Assembly: GCA_002118135.1 (NCBI GenBank)
Contig: BDIU01000423.1
Span: 1-20,488, forward strand
From: Trebouxia sp. TZW2008
Lineage: Eukaryota > Chlorophyta > Trebouxiophyceae > Trebouxiales > Trebouxiaceae
DNA length: 20,488 nt
Direction: 5' to 3'
Shown here: in pieces, positions 19,514-20,488 of the stretch
Layout of the letters: the number at the start of each line of letters is the position of its first letter
How positions within the stretch are numbered: position 1 is the first letter of the stretch
Program-made: the position numbers and the translations under genes
The notes under the pieces: model-generated
Told to the model about the DNA's origin: nothing
The model's database searches: none
Seen by the model: only the letters and a program-made list of their open reading frames with translations

Positions 19514-20274
19514 ACTGAACATGCTGGTGAGGTGCATCAATTGGGCAAATCAGTGGCACGCACGGCTCAATTTCGACCCATGGGCACCCCTTTTGAAATT
19601 TGGTCCTGTTGCATGGCCCACACATGATTGTCAGGTTGTCCAACATCCATGTCCCATGAGGGTTCTTTCCTTTTGGGTGGCAGTGATCTGCATACCAAAA
19701 ACGCTTGGTCTTACAAACCTCAAGCTCCCGATACAAGAGGGCCCGTACGGACGTGATCTGTTTGTTTCCGCAAATCAAGCGTCACTTCTCGATGCGAGCT
19801 TACCTATCTGCATGTTATGAAACTTGTGAGGGTCCACAAGTTGATGTCCGCAGTTATCGTCCCCTGACCAAGCGCACAGTCCACGGGTTCTCATCCAGAT
19901 GTATCCCACCTGCAGGCAGCTGCGAGTCGTTACCCGTGCAAAACCATCATTATGGCTGCCAGCGCTCACGGATGTGCCACCAATTGCGTGTGAGAGAAGT
20001 GGAAACCAACTACGACCACGCTTGAGCCCGTCACAGTACAGCACTTTTGCTTGAATTCATGGATTCAAACTTATAGCTATAGATTTTGTACCTCTTGAGC
20101 CCTGAGCGCTTGTGCATCCCATTGCTTGCCGACGCGCTGGCAACCAAGCTGCTGCTTTATCTCAAGAGCATGAGCTCGAAGGGTAAGGAATCCTTTGGTA
20201 CGTCGGTCTGGATTTCGATAGTCGATGCCATATTCGTCGAACACAGTCAGGATTCTCTCCCAGATGGGCGCCAT
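19509..20274 (-). CDS. HNH endonuclease-like protein, 3 exons (5' part disrupted upstream)
   Basis: Exons 20274-20092, 19909-19804 and 19687-19509 join in phases 0 and 1 with donors GAG|GTACAA and ATAG|GTAAGC and acceptors CTGCAG and ATGCAG, giving 155 aa. The second junction creates the Asp of the motif: ...HNMQI + D + HCHPKGK. The joined domain has C73...C81, then IDHCHP (residues 96-101; H98 is the expected metal-activating histidine), LDNLTIMCGPCNRTK (N114, C119xxC122, N123). This fits the zinc-stabilised HNH fold of the McrA/phage endonuclease type, a metal-dependent nuclease. The N-terminal 61 residues (FDEYGIDYRNPDRRTKGF...) are charged and helical with no known domain. ATG 20274 is used because a TGA sits at 20280-20278, but the frame continues upstream of that stop, so the true protein was probably longer. 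Its substrate and role are unknown; it may be mobile-element or virus derived, or domesticated. Confidence 0.65.
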
Positions 20275-20488
20275 CGATCAAAGGGCGCGCCGCAACGTCT
20301 TGTAGCGAGTGCTCAAATTGTCTACAAAACTGCTGGAAGATGCAACGTTAGATGCTGGTCAGCTGCAGCCCGCAAATGGCGGATTGCTTTTCGTACCGAC
20401 ACTTCGTGACTCACCAAATCTGAGCCTGTACAGTCCCCCCAGAAAGTTTTGCACCACTCCAGTACATGTGCATGTTCAAGCAAGTCTG
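20275..20488 (-). pseudogene. Disrupted 5' coding region of the HNH gene, running off the window
   Basis: Two minus-strand open stretches precede ATG 20274. One, 20486-20325, needs no ATG and reads VLEWCKTFWGDCTGSDL and onward to LPAVL before a TAG. The other, in the HNH frame, starts at about 20322 with DNLSTRYKTLRRAL and meets TGA at 20280-20278 just before SMAPIWERIL. Composition and continuity suggest one protein interrupted by a two-base phase change near 20323 and a TGA. An alternative is an intron from the GTGAGT donor at 20414 to the TTCCAG acceptor at 20333, with the TGA still unexplained. The 5' end is outside the window. Confidence 0.4.

Noticed and set aside
19688..19778. Unspliced upstream extension of the HNH frame (ICGNKQITSVRALLYRE)
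   Set aside because: It is interrupted by a stop just upstream, and the GTAAGC to ATGCAG intron gives a phase-matched join that completes the HNH motif, so this is intron sequence.

Overview
The window looks like nuclear DNA of a eukaryote with short introns, most likely a green alga (Chlorophyta, perhaps a trebouxiophyte). The evidence is intron-dense genes, GT donors paired with (T)GCAG acceptors, introns of roughly 80-700 nt, moderate GC with many GCATGC words, and no bacterial operon structure. The lineage is an inference from style; no marker gene is present. No rRNA, tRNA or CRISPR array was seen. Gene models were built by matching exon phases by hand.

Layout. 1-427: AT-rich TATAC-type repeats and leader. 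428-5719 (+): an eleven-exon gene with coiled-coil and lysine-rich N-terminal exons followed by a protein-kinase fold that has lost the DFG aspartate (a likely pseudokinase); it has an in-frame TAG in exon 7 and a truncated tandem copy of exon 9. 5720-8274: 2.5 kb with no confident gene, one possible terminal exon and a CRE/bZIP-type site. 8275-10676 (+): a three-exon gene for an unfamiliar four-pass membrane glycoprotein of about 584 aa. 11510-13412 (-): five exons of a PepD/M20 aminoacyl-histidine dipeptidase, all metal-site motifs visible, but with a frameshift, an in-frame TGA and no C-terminal half, so a pseudogene. Its second intron is nearly filled by two blocks of a 14-bp minisatellite in opposite orientation. 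14050-15480: an AT-rich patch followed by a decayed, unrecognised coding sequence. 15480-19490: mostly non-coding, with simple repeats, a few palindromes and two weak coding candidates. 19509-20488 (-): a spliced HNH-endonuclease gene whose 5' part is disrupted and runs off the window.

The genes do not form an evident pathway. The common theme is decay: coding stretches that are convincing by homology or by phase-consistent splicing carry single stops or frameshifts. That could reflect a degenerating accessory region, paralogous fragments or errors in the assembly. The two best intact loci are the membrane glycoprotein and, apart from one codon, the coiled-coil kinase-like gene.
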